A stretch of 64,000 nucleotides of DNA, taken from Sanghuangporus weigelae. Lineage: Eukaryota; Basidiomycota; Agaricomycetes; Hymenochaetales; Hymenochaetaceae. A program made the position numbers and the translations under genes. Location of the stretch: the NCBI GenBank assembly GCA_033182465.1, contig CP137324.1, forward strand, positions 1,426,001 through 1,490,000, given 5' to 3'. The notes beneath the pieces are model-generated. The model did no database searches and had not been told where the DNA came from. It worked only from the letters and a program-made list of their open reading frames with translations. This document shows, one piece after another, positions 1 to 10,324 of this stretch; position 1 is the stretch's first letter, and each line of letters opens with the position of its first letter.

Positions 1-1050
1 CCAAGAAAGCCCAATTCAAGTGTCTTTCCGGATTCCGGTGGTGGCCTGACCTTGTCATATTAGTGAATGCGCGATCTCTTAGTTGCCGATTTGCTTACCA
101 GCTGGCTATGTTGTAGCATGCTGACTCTAGCATTGGTCCACCATGAATCAAGAACATTGGACCGAGACGATTGACTAATTCCAAGTATAGGGTCGGCCAA
201 GGATGGTAAGTCAGAAGGATCACAGAGCGCTAAGTGGAACACTCATTAGCAAAGGAGAGGCAAAGCGTCATTTCGACTTGCCTGATCGTAGCCCCGAAGA
301 GCGGATACATCCTTTCGTCTTCGAAAGTATGAAAAGCCGTATATAAATCCATCTTGTGAAGCATAAGAGCTTCTCTGACCAGCATTTGCTCCATTCTCTT
401 CGGTTTTATCGAGTAAACGTTCCCTAATTCGAAACGTGTGCGCTTCAGCACCCTCTGCGTGACGGAATGAGTCCGGAAATGATGAGAAACAGCTGTTACT
501 TGGATTATCGCGACATTTCGATACCAAGCGAGTCTCTGCGCTTACACATTCTCCTTGTCTGAAGTCGAAAGTGGGAAGGGAGGGCAAACGCCATCTATGA
601 CTGGACCAAGATCCAGATCGAAGTTGACTATGCACGAGAGTCAGCAAAATAGACATGAAAATAGCAGAGCAGCACCCACTCACCGACGATTACGCAGATG
701 ATCCATCTCCTCAATCTTTCCACCACTTCCGGTTCTAATGCTGCATCCAAAGAGCCAATTACCTTTTCCTTTTCCCTCCCTGGACTCCTAGGATAGGTGC
801 GTGGCAAGGTTTGTGATCGCGAAAGTCGATGCCAATGAAGCCGTTCCGGTTTATATCTATCTTGTCTCTCTGATAGATCTGACGAGGTCGGTGACGCATA
901 CGAGGACGACGGCCGTCGCGCGCCAGATCCGGGCGATGGAAGTTGTCGAGGAAATTGCTCCGGGGAGCCGACAAAGACAGCAGAATCGTCATTCGTGTCC
1001 ACTAGTCCAAGGTCTATATCGTCGACCTCGACATCATTGTGTGTCTTCAT
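1..1050 (-). CDS. DENND6-like DENN-domain protein, 5' part (cut by window edge)
   Basis: Family role: DENND6-type proteins are DENN-domain regulators of Rab GTPases in endosomal membrane traffic. I assemble five exons on minus: 1050-684, 627-546, 492-282, 229-99 and 45-1 (continuing off the window). The first ~100 residues are Ser/Pro/Arg-rich and look disordered. The DENN start follows, with FDLDLGPVID, then FSSFPDSF, FRIRERLLD, YGFSYFRRRKD and LVNRLGPMF, the order and spacing of the DENND6/AFI1 uDENN region. The third intron has a GC donor (CAG|GCAAGT) and acceptor TTAG|CGC; only this splice keeps the family sequence in frame. The gene shares a ~230-bp divergent promoter with CK2 beta. The ATG at 1050 is the first in the open frame; an upstream exon is possible. 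Confidence 0.75.
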
Positions 1051-1282
1051 CGTTGACGAGAGTAGGAGCAGAAAATAATGACTTTAAGCAACCACATATT
1101 TGTGACATGAAATGATGTACAAAAGCAGCCGTGGGATCCACTCGCACTCGAACGCGCCGGAATTCTTGCGGCACGCGTTCATTCATTGACCACCGCACAA
1201 CTTGACCTCCTACCACCAGCATCTGCGACTACGAGCACACAAGTCAGTGTCATTCCAGCCGATCCGCTCTCTCTCGCTAATC
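1051..1282. promoter_or_regulatory. divergent promoter between DENND6-like gene and CK2 beta
   Basis: A 232-bp spacer separates two start codons pointing away from each other, so it must carry both promoters and both 5' UTRs. I see no clear TATA box. The short overlapping reading frames here have no family resemblance. Confidence 0.5.
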
Positions 1283-2387
1283 ATGCGTCGGGCAGTGGAA
1301 GAAATATCGACTGGGTCGGACTCCGACTATTCAAAGTATGTGTTGCGTCAATTAGGTTCGCTGTCTTCGTATTTACGCCTAGCCTTATAGCTCAGTAATG
1401 CTTCATTCTCATCTGGCGCAATGTTTATATTAAATCTTGTGCTCGTCTTCCTAGTGGATCTCTTGGTTCCTTTCGTCAAAAGGCAATGAATACTTCTGTG
1501 AAGTCGAAGAAGACTACATCATGGATCGGTTCAATCTCACGGGCTTGAACACAGAGGTCCAGAATTACAACCAAGCCCTCGATCTGATTACGGACAATCT
1601 TGGCACGTGTGACCTTGTATCACTGCATTGCTGATATTCACGGCCAATGCGTTGCAGATGAGGAGGTCGCCGAAGAATACCGCGGATCGTTAGACGTTCA
1701 GGCGCGTTTGCTGTATGGCTTAATTCACGCGAGATGGATTATCACCTCGAGAGGACTTGCAAAAATGGTCTCTCCTCTTAGTATGCCAATTGAACTCATG
1801 CTAACGTGTGTTACAGCTCGAGAAGTACAAAAAAGCAGACTTCGGTCGATGTCCTCGCGTACTTTGTCAATCACAGCCGCTACTTCCTGTTGGACTTAGT
1901 GACATCCCTTACGAAAAATCTGTCAAGCTTTACTGCGGGCGATGCGAGGATATTTACTCTCCCAAGTCATCACGGCATGGATCGATTGACGGTGCATACT
2001 TCGGTACATCCTTTCCTCACATGCTCTTCCTCGTCTATCCTGGGATGATACCGCCAAAGAGCGGAACACCGGAGTGGCCAGGAGTTTTGAACTCACTCGA
2101 TCTGCGTCGGAAACGTGGCGGCAGTCGGGAAGACCCAGAAGCAGTTGCAGAAGGCGTCGGTGAAGGTGTGAGCACTGCGTCAGCGGCACTCAAAGCGGAA
2201 GTATATTGTCCAAGAATATTCGGATTCAAGGTGCACGAGATTGCTAAACTCCAACGTTGGCAGAATGCAATAAAGGAGAGGTTTGTCTTCCCTTTGTGAT
2301 AATCTTGCGTGGGTTTTTCTGACTGTCTGATCATCTAGACATATATCGCATCTTGAAGAGCTAGAAGAGGAGGGATTGATGGCATAG
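1283..2387 (+). CDS. CKB1: Casein kinase 2 regulatory (beta) subunit
   Basis: The beta subunit dimerises through a zinc ribbon and assembles the CK2 holoenzyme. Exons 1283-1339, 1455-1602, 1658-1767, 1817-2280 and 2339-2387 give 275 aa. Recognisable blocks, in order: [43 protein letters not shown], the zinc site CPRVLC...[24 protein letters not shown] and the RIFGFKVHE tail. An acidic loop and a ~40-residue Gly/Glu/Arg insert ([10 protein letters not shown] onward) precede that tail. Intron 1 needs a weak donor (TAT|GTGTTG). Intron 2 needs a GC donor (CTTG|GCACGT): every GT donor nearby breaks the [11 protein letters not shown] frame. Length is slightly above the human protein because of the insert. 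Confidence 0.93.
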
Positions 2388-3129
2388 AAGTTAGGATCTC
2401 TGTTATCATTCATTGTCGTATTGCTATATTTTAATTTCTTTTTCTCTTCCATTCTTATCATGCACGTGCTGACTTCGCGTTACACGCGTCACTGTTCTGC
2501 GACACAGGCGGAGCTCCAAGCTGCTATATTCTGTTGGCGGGAAGATAGTTCAGCATATTCTGGATTCAGGGGTGTGCGCAAGGAATCTAAACTAGGCAAG
2601 CTCTCATGAGTAAAAATGCGTTGCTTTATTCTCGAACTGTCTTCGTTCGATACCTTTGACCTGGTCTCAAGTCGTACGGTCCGAAAGAACGATGCATTCT
2701 TAGATCGCATCAATCGGGGTTCATCGGAGAACTCTGTGCCGCTATTGAGAATCATTGCCTCAATTCTATGTCTTATCGGAGGGAAAGTTGTCTAGTTTCA
2801 CCAACCATTGCAGCTCCAGCAACTCTATTTCCGTTCTCCGTGCTCTCATGAACTTGAATCCCAGCTTCTCTGGATAAAGTTCTGCTTTCTATGGTTTACG
2901 CAGCTCCATGTATTTGTTCCTTCACCCACATCAATAGACTGCGGCCTCTTGCAAGACTACCGGACAACTCTCGAAGGTTGCTCACATGAGCCATCCTTTG
3001 AGCTTCGCGAGTTACTATAAATGTTGAGATTCCATGGGTCAGGCGAGCATCTACTTTGTCGACGTGTATAAGAAGCTAAATCTCAACCTTCTTTCACCAT
3101 TCTGCAATTGCTAGGAATCTTCCGTGAAT
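2388..3129. other. intergenic: CK2 beta 3' end and oxygenase 1 promoter
   Basis: This 742-bp stretch has only short frames on both strands with no recognisable family signature. A TATA-like GTGTATAAGAAG near 3063-3075 lies about 60 bp before the oxygenase 1 ATG, the same distance as the TATA boxes of oxygenases 4-7. Confidence 0.5.
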
Positions 3130-4371
3130 ATGCCTGGTCTAACTCTGCCCCCCTTTCCTGACAACTTTCCAACGCACCCTCTACTTGTCGTAGATTATGG
3201 ACTCATAAGGACTGGCGATGTCAAAGAAATCGACAAACTCTGGAAAGCCGCGACGGAACTGGGGTTCTGGTAGTGCGTACCGTTCCGGGTTCCCTTAGTA
3301 TTGGAGTTTTGCTAATCGACTTCAGTCTGAAAAATCACGGAGCCGATGAACTGATAAATGGCATGTTCGACACTGGGGCGGAAATGATGGATCTCCCCTT
3401 GGAGGAAAAGATGAAGTGGTTGAGAGGGGATGGAACTGAATCTTTCGGGTAAGCCTTTTGATGTAAACCTACGCATTTCCTTATTCTGAGGCTTCATACG
3501 AAGCTACAAACAGATCGGTGCATATGCAACGAACGAATACGGAAGTCCCGACAATACCGAGTACCTGAACGTGTCCAGAGAAGATGCTCTCGCTTACCCA
3601 GAAGTCGTTCATCGTAGTTACCCTCCGGTAGTCAACGCACGCATGGAGTCAACCATCATTCCTTTCGTGCACAAGTCTATCGAAGTGCTTGATACTATTA
3701 TGACCATATTCGATCGAAAGCTTGGCCTGCCTGAGGGTACGTTTGTTGAACTTCACGCGCACATGGATCGCAGCGGCTCCGAAGCGCGCGTCATCAAGAG
3801 CCCGCCTAAATACAGGAACAACGGTGGCCCTATCGACAAAGATAAAGTATCAATTGGAGCGCATACCGACTTCGGATCACTAACCTTTCTGCATAACCGA
3901 CTTGGCGGACTCCAAGTTCTCCCCCCTGGCAGCGAAGACTGGCACTATGTTCTTCCTGTTCCTGGTCACGCCATTTGCAACATCGGAGATTCACTTGGCT
4001 TATTCTCGGGAGGCGTCCTGCGTTCTAACATGCACCGCGTTGTCCCGCCACCTGGCCCACAAAGCTCATATCCTCGTTGGTCCGTCGTGTTCTTCACTCG
4101 GCCAGGTAACGATGTCAATCTACGCGCCTTAGAAGAAAGTCCAATCGTGCGCGAGTCGCTTTCACGCATGAGTTCAGAGCAGAGAGGGAAATACTTCCCG
4201 AATGTGACGCAAGGCCAATGGTTAGCGAGAAGGCGAAATAATGTGGCCCTCAAGAATAGGAAGGCGAGTGTTCGAAGCAATTCTCAGAGAACTCATGATA
4301 AATTCGTACTTTAGGGCCCTGAAACTTACCTTGAAAGTCGAGGAATGGAGCATAGCCCTCATGCGATCTAA
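3130..4371 (+). CDS. 2-oxoglutarate/Fe(II) oxygenase 1 (isopenicillin-N-synthase-like)
   Basis: Predicted non-haem iron oxygenase that would use O2 and 2-oxoglutarate (or act like IPNS) on an unknown small molecule. Exons 3130-3272, 3326-3448, 3504-4263 and 4315-4371 give 360 aa. An N-terminal DIOX_N-type region starts MPGLTLPPFPDNFPTHPLL. The jelly-roll core has the iron triad: His and Asp in GAHTDFGSLTF, distal His in SNMHRVVPPPG, then Arg/Ser in RWSVVFF for the co-substrate carboxylate. The last intron is GC-AG (AAG|GCGAGT...TTTAG); the final exon encodes GPETYLESRGMEHSPHAI. It is the first member of a seven-copy plus-strand array interrupted by the 22-kb transposon. The substrate cannot be inferred. 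Confidence 0.9.
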
Positions 4372-4929
4372 GTGAGGTACAACGATCTGAAGATTCAGTA
4401 CGCGATTCTGATAGTCTGAAGTGCATATCATTGCTGTATTTTTACGTTTCATATCGCTATGCCCTCGGAGCGAAGTAGCATTTGTTTCTATTCTACGCCA
4501 CTTGACTTGAGAACAGTCTCAGTACATCATCATTTTCTCGTCCTAGCTTCCTAACTCAAGAGGAGATTGTCTCGCATTTTACGGACCAATATGCGGGTAA
4601 ACCTACCTGGTCAATATGTCATATCATTATCGTCCGCTTCAAGACCGTGTCTCATTGGAGAGTGTTGACTTGGGCTTTAAATAAGTTCAGAATCAGCAGA
4701 CTTGTCTACCGAAACTTTGTCAAGCCGGGGACTTGCTTCTTAGATTTATCCTTCACATCACTTTCTCATACGATTACTTTGACCGAGAAGGCACCACAGT
4801 ATTACTAAGAGCGCTATCGGATACTATAAGATATAAACATCTGCCAATTCTTCCCAGGATATTTACTGATCGGACTTCATCTTTCACTATCACCATACGT
4901 TTTTCTCGCTCTGAAGTCTACTTGCATTG
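4372..4929. other. intergenic: promoter region of oxygenase 2
   Basis: 558 bp between tandem oxygenase genes. A TATA-like run (ACTATAAGATATAAACAT, about 4824-4841) lies about 90-100 bp before the next ATG. I see no coding signal or relic here. Confidence 0.45.
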
Positions 4930-6173
4930 ATGCCCGGTCTAACATTGCCTTCATTCCCCGAGAATCTTCCTACTCATTCTCTGCTGGTTGTGGACTATGG
5001 ACTTATCAAAGCTGGCAATTCTAAAGAAATCGATACTCTCTGGAAGGCCGCAACAGAACTCGGATTCTGGTAGTATGTGTTGTCGCAGGCACTCGTTATC
5101 TGAATGTCGCTGATCTATTTCAGCCTAAAGAACCATGGTGTGGACGAAGAAGTCGACAGTGTGTTTGAAACGGCAGCAGAAATGATGGCCCTCCCTTTGG
5201 AAGAAAAAATGAAGTTCATAAGGGGAGATGGAATCAAGGCATACGGGTAAGCATCAATCACTTATACTATCTGCTCTATACTTAATGATTGAGATTTCTC
5301 TCAAAGTTATAAACCAATAGGCTCGCAAGCGACGAACGAGTACGGAAGTCCTGACAATGTGGAATATCTAAATATCTCCAGAGAAGATGCTTTTGCCTAC
5401 CCGAATGTTGTCAACCACACGTATCCCTTAGTAGTTAATGCGCGTATGGAGTCAATCATCATCCCTTTCGTACGCAAATCGATCGAAGTTCTCAGTACTA
5501 TCCTGTCTGTATTTGAAAAGAAGCTCGGACTCTCGAAGGGTACGCTTCTTGACCTTCAGACTCAAATGGACCGGGCTGGTTCCGACGAGGTGCGTTGCAT
5601 CAGAAGTCCTCCAAAATCCGCAGACATTGGAGGTCCCATCGATAAAGACAAGGTGTTCAACGGAGCTCATACCGATTTTGGGACGCTGACCTTCCTGCAC
5701 AATCGACTTGGCGGACTGCAAGTCCTCCCTCCTGGTAGCGAAGATTGGTACTACGTGCTCCCTATTCCAGGACACGCTGTTTGCAACGTCGCCGATACAC
5801 TTTCTCTCTTCTCTGGCGGGATCCTGCGTTCCAACATGCATCGAGTCGTACCACCTCCAGGAGTCCAGAACGCTTATCCTCGCTGGTCTGTCGCATACTT
5901 CATGCGTCCGGCGAATGACGTCAAGTTGCGCGCTCTTGAGGAGAGTCCCGCCATCAAGGAGGCTCTCGTGCGCATGAGTCCTGAAGAACGAGAGAGGTAC
6001 TTCCCTAATGTGACTCAGGGTCAGTGGCTAGCCAGACGGCGAGACAACATACAGCTCAAAAATAGAAAGGCAAGTATTCAAAGTCATTCTCATGGGTATT
6101 GCTGATCTTCCGTTAGGGCCCTGAAACATATCTCGCAAGTAAAGGCATGGAACATAGCCCACGCGCTATCTAA
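4930..6173 (+). CDS. 2-oxoglutarate/Fe(II) oxygenase 2
   Basis: Tandem neighbour of oxygenase 1 with the same four-exon plan: 4930-5072, 5124-5246, 5307-6069 and 6117-6173, 361 aa. The triad is present (GAHTDFGTLTF; SNMHRVVPPPG) with RWSVAYF for co-substrate binding. One codon is inserted relative to copy 1 at SDEVRCIRSPPK. Like copy 1, and unlike the copies beyond 32 kb, its last intron uses a GC donor (AAG|GCAAGT...GTTAG). The shared GC donor and adjacency suggest copies 1 and 2 arose from each other. Substrate unknown. Confidence 0.9.
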
Positions 6174-6335
6174 TGGTGGGGTTGGATAGAAAATTATAGC
6201 GGAAACTGTCAGTTTCGTTCATGGGCACTGAAAACATAATCTGAGTGGGTTTTCACTTTCATTCGTACTCATTGTACAATATTCGTTATTTGGAGTACAT
6301 TTCTTGTTCTCTGTTCAACGTCCATGTCTTCAAGT

Positions 6336-7165
6336 TTAAACTCGGTTCGCAGGCAATAATTTCTTGTACAACAGCAGGTCCGTAAGCTTTCCCCATCTTC
6401 CCCCGTTGCGAACCCTCAGCCTATTCCATCCGCCACGGCTAAGTCGCTTTACAAGGTTCAAGATGGAAACGAGCTCGAATTCCGCATAGCCGGCGTTACC
6501 AGTAACGCGGAAGTTCCTTTCTCCACCATTGTCGAGATGTACTGCGAGATCGTCAAATGCGGTTTTGATAACCTTCCAAGCTTCTGTTGCGCTGGTCTCA
6601 CCCTGAGGCGCAATTTCATCGACTGTTTAACCAACTGTATTCTTGCGAGTTGCGACGAACCACTTCCCAGCACTTTCGGACAGTGCGTTGATAGCGAATG
6701 GCATCGATATCTTGTAGATAGAACCCTGGATTCTTTCAGTCATGTACTTCGTAAATATGGAATGGAAGACGCGCGCATTGGACAGGATAATCTTATCCTC
6801 GGGTTCTGGATACATTTTATCGATGAACTGTGCTATTCTTAAGGAGTCTGAGATTGCGATTGTAGACTTGTCGGGAAATGAGGCAGTGACGAACGGGATT
6901 GTATATCCGAGGGTGCCGTCAGCCTTCGTGAATGTTGGAGGAGCGCTGAGTGCCTTCGCTGTCGCCTCGACATGAGGAAAGCTGATCCATACAGTCTCGT
7001 AAGCGAGATTCTTGTAGTGTAGTAGAAGCCTGTTCAAAGGTGAGCTGTAGCAATCAAAAATATAGTCATGGACCGAACCCACATGAGTCTAATTGAATAA
7101 GGTGACAGCGGTTTCTCTTTAAAAGCGAATTCGACATCGTAGAGTGTGATTTTTCTCGGCAGCCA
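6336..7165 (-). pseudogene. Ure2p/FuA-like glutathione S-transferase pseudogene 1
   Basis: Conceptual protein runs from ITLYDVEF and LSPYSIRL through an intron (about 7084-7038) to LLLHYKNLAYETVW, APPTFTKADGTLGYTIPF, ISDSLRIAQFIDKMYP, then a C-terminal GST helical domain ending WGKLTDLLLYKKLLPANRV and a stop at 6336-6338. Two lesions break it. An extra A in a run of five after the only good ATG (about 7164) throws the start out of frame with ITLYD. An in-frame TAA sits near 6624-6626, just before TVDEIAPQ. Everything else is open, so the loss looks recent. The thioredoxin-fold N domain followed by an all-helical C domain is the basis for the GST call. Confidence 0.75.
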
Positions 7166-8273
7166 TTCTGCTGAAGCCTTTTGCTGGTGATTACTGGCGG
7201 TGCATTTCTTGTCTTATATGTTGAATACCCTAATTAAGAGTGTTCTTCCGCAAAGGGGCAGATGCAAGCCTTAGTAATTTGCGTTGTGCAATGTTTGGCA
7301 AGATACTGGACGCATATTACTCAGAAAGAAGTGAAGAAGCCGCCTGTGTAGTCAAGTTCCACGACATATAGACATTAACCTGGAGGTTTAAGCGATCAAA
7401 CATCAAGAGTCACCCAGCACAAGCCAGAATGATTTAGAAAAAACGAGACTGAATGTCTAATGGCACGTAACAATCATCCCGTGTAGCTCTGTCAAAGCTG
7501 GACTTCGGATTTGAAATTCTACAATTGCTTTATCACAAAAGGAGGTCGAACCGCACGGCTATTTATCTGTTGAGTCAGCATGACGCTGTCTTGTTACAAA
7601 GAATCTGACTAAATACATGAGTTTCTTGGTAACGTAGCTGTTGCCGTCCAAATCTCAAAAGTAGGTCCAGCACTCGAGACTGACCAGTGACGGATTATCG
7701 AGCGCAAGGTTTCATATGGGCCCTTTAACTAAAGCCAGTGTGATTCTTCATAGGAAGGAGGGGTAGATAGCTTAAAGAGATTCATACATCACAAGCAGCT
7801 TCCGCAGGAGCGAACACTAAGTCGGTCTGTAACGATGAGATCGAGTACGATAGGAAAGTGCACGATGCGGCGGAAGAGAATTGCGTGGCGGCACCGTGGA
7901 TTAGATTATTACATAATCCTTTCCCAGGTCCAGGAAAAATGACCTTGACACCGACGTGAGACAGAAAGAAACTATTTCTACGTGCAAGGGAGAGACCCAG
8001 CACTTGTATTAACCCCGAAGTTCAGCTCCCGGTGCTCACTGACATATCAAGCTCGAAATTGGATTACTCGAATGGTCTCCGTAGTTTCTAAAGCTCCAAA
8101 CTAGCCATGTAAGCGATTGGAAGTATTCTAGTATAAACTGCGGGAGCCCTGGTAGTAAGTACCTTATCTTATACTAAGCAATCATCTGTGGTAGATCCGT
8201 ATACATACCACGAAGAGCAATATCAAACTATCCTGTATTCAACTCCAGGAGGACCGGCTCAATGAAACCACTA
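7166..8273. other. gene-poor spacer between GST relics
   Basis: About 1.1 kb with no reading frame I can assign. A 73-codon frame on minus (7782-8003) resembles nothing I recognise. The flanks are decayed GST copies, so this may be further eroded sequence. Confidence 0.35.
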
Positions 8274-9580
8274 TTAGACTCGGTTTGCTGACAACAACTT
8301 CTTGTAAAGCGGAAGATCCATAAGCTTTACCCACTTCCCTCCGTAACGTTCTTCAAGCCTTCTCCACGCACTGTGGCTAAGGCGCTTTATCATGTTCAAG
8401 ACTAAAACAAGCTCGAACTGAGCGTAACTTGGTTCGCCCGTGATGCGGAAGTTGCCTTCTTGAACAGTATCGAGATGTGTCGTCGAAAGCGGTTTCGATG
8501 ATCATGCCTCCGCTATACTCGACTCGTCCTGTGGTGCAATCTCCTCGATACTTTTACTGAATGTACTCTTCCGCGTCTCGATGACCCACTTTTGATTGTT
8601 CTCAGGTGTGGGAGGAAGAAAGCGTCTGTGTAATGCAGCTCTCAATCAGCGCAAAACTAACCTTGAAATATATTGGAGAAATCAGTACGAGTCAACGGAT
8701 CATTCAGACAAACAATCCATTACAAATCGTTTATGAAGCTCTGTCGAATTCAGGATTTCAATTGCATTAACCATCCATTTTACTAGCCTGTAGTCGATAT
8801 AAAGGTATCAAGCACCCTTTGCCTATTTCAAGTTGTAAGCTGACAGATTTCGCGGATGACTTATGATACATCTTAATCAGACATGGGAATCAGTGTGGCG
8901 TGGAAGAACTCTAATACTAAGCGACTCGCCTCAGATGCAAGTCCACGAGCACTAGTGCCCCTCAATCTTCAATTGTTAATGTTCCAAGTGTATAGTCCAC
9001 TTATTCGAGAATTGAGATGCGCTATGACATCATCCTGCGGTGCAATCTCTTCAACGCTTCTACTAAATGTGCTCCCGGGCGTCCCGATGAACCACTTTTG
9101 ATTACTCTCAGGCGATGCGTGGATGGAAAACGGCATTAGTATCTTGATTAGAGGATCGAGAGGCCTCTCAGCCAAGTATTGCCTAAACATGGTTGGATGA
9201 CGCCCGTACTCGACGGAATCAATTTGCCTTCCGGGTCTGGATAAGCCTTCTCGATGAATTTCGCAATTCTGGAGGAGTCGGAGATTGTGATCGTATGCTG
9301 GTCGTTATAAGCAACAATAATGGATTGGATCATATATCCAAGTGTACCGTCAGCCTTCGTCTTGTGGGGAATGCACCAACTGCTTTCGCCGACGCTTCGA
9401 TAGCGGGAAATTGGATCCTTATGGTCTCATATGCGATATTCTTGTAGTTCAGCAGGAGCCTACTCATTTATGATTCTCACCATCCAACCTTAGTCATCAA
9501 CAAAACTCACATTAGTCTCATTGAATAGGGTGACAGTGTCTTTTCTTTAGCATTGAATTCAGCATCGTAGATCATGATCT
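8274..9580 (-). pseudogene. two fused GST relics (N-terminal part and C-terminal part)
   Basis: From 9580 down to about 9030 lies the N-terminal part of a GST: MIYDAEFNAKEK, LSPYSMRL, intron, LLLNYKNIAYET, ISDSSRIAKFIEKAYPDPEG, NQKWFIGTPGSTFSRSVEEI. The position of the initiator ATG in pseudogene 1 is GTG here, and the frame is broken near the middle. From about 8610 down to 8274 lies a C-terminal part: RITGEPSYAQFELV, LNMIKRLSHSAWRRL, GGKWVKLMDLPLYKKLL, stop. The NQKW...EEIAPQ segment occurs in both parts (about 9040-9112 and 8540-8612), so these are two different copies, each missing a half, rather than one gene. Confidence 0.7.
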
Positions 9581-9825
9581 TGCTCGATAGGGTCACTCTG
9601 TTGAAGCTGTCTCTTCGTGACTAGACGTGGGCTGTTTCATGTCTTATATTTGAGAGGTCCTAATTAACATAGTGTTCTTCTGCAAGAAGAAGATGAGCCT
9701 TAGCTAATGCTTATCAGATAGCTGGTCGTAGATGAGATTACTCTTAGAGAAGGAAGAAGTCACACCACATGGATTTTAACCCCACGGCACTAAAGCATAT
9801 CATTGCATTTAATAACCAGAATAAT
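9581..9825. other. intergenic up to transposon insertion site
   Basis: AT-rich spacer between the GST relic and the left end of the 22-kb element. The last three bases, AAT (9823-9825), are repeated right after the element (32022-32024). Confidence 0.5.
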
Positions 9826-9853
9826 CACCGCGTGTTGGGAGTATCTGGTGGGG
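9826..9853 (+). repeat. left terminal inverted repeat of tnp2 element
   Basis: Matches the reverse complement of the right end over about 28 bp with few mismatches. It runs into an 11-G tract (9850-9860), where slippage or assembly length error is likely. Confidence 0.75.
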
Positions 9854-9860
9854 GGGGGGG

Positions 9861-10324
9861 TATATAGAGGAACACAGATAAACTATTTTGCCCTGTGACA
9901 CCCTGTTGTAGTTAGTATGCGTCGATCCGTGCAAAGCAATACCAACACTCACTATGTTTATCTGTGTGAACTATATCACATATGAGCTGCCCTGATCATA
10001 ATAAAGGTGTAAACATATCATCTGTGATAATCTATGTAATCAAGTATATATATTATCTGGATTGGCCTATGTATGGCAGTAACAGAATTTGCGCTGACCT
10101 AATGTCAATTTAAAGTCCGTTCGGATTACAAACAGTTACCATATTTGTTGCATTTGGGAAGATCCAAATATTCACAAATAACACATCAATTAATCAGTAA
10201 ATGACATTCTTGCATCAAGCTGCATCAAGTCCACATGAAAAAATATGAAGAAAGCAAAAAGGAAGAGAGAGAAAGTATATATATGTGAATGCCAGTATCC
10301 CTAGCACTTCGTTGAGTCCTTGCA
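9861..10324. promoter_or_regulatory. left subterminal region of tnp2 element
   Basis: Non-coding and AT-rich. It contains several variants of a TTATCTG/CAGATAA word (near 9886, 9958, 10019 and 10055) in both orientations, echoed in the right subterminal region (31740-31990). In CACTA elements such repeats bind the TnpA-type protein; that role here is inference. Confidence 0.4.

Noticed and set aside
7782-8003. 73-codon minus-strand frame between GST relics
   Set aside because: No family resemblance, no splice partners and a weak start; treated as chance.
9850-9860. 11-G tract as a functional G-quadruplex or regulatory signal
   Set aside because: It is a single homopolymer in the transposon end, shorter in the other end; slippage or assembly error is the simpler reading.
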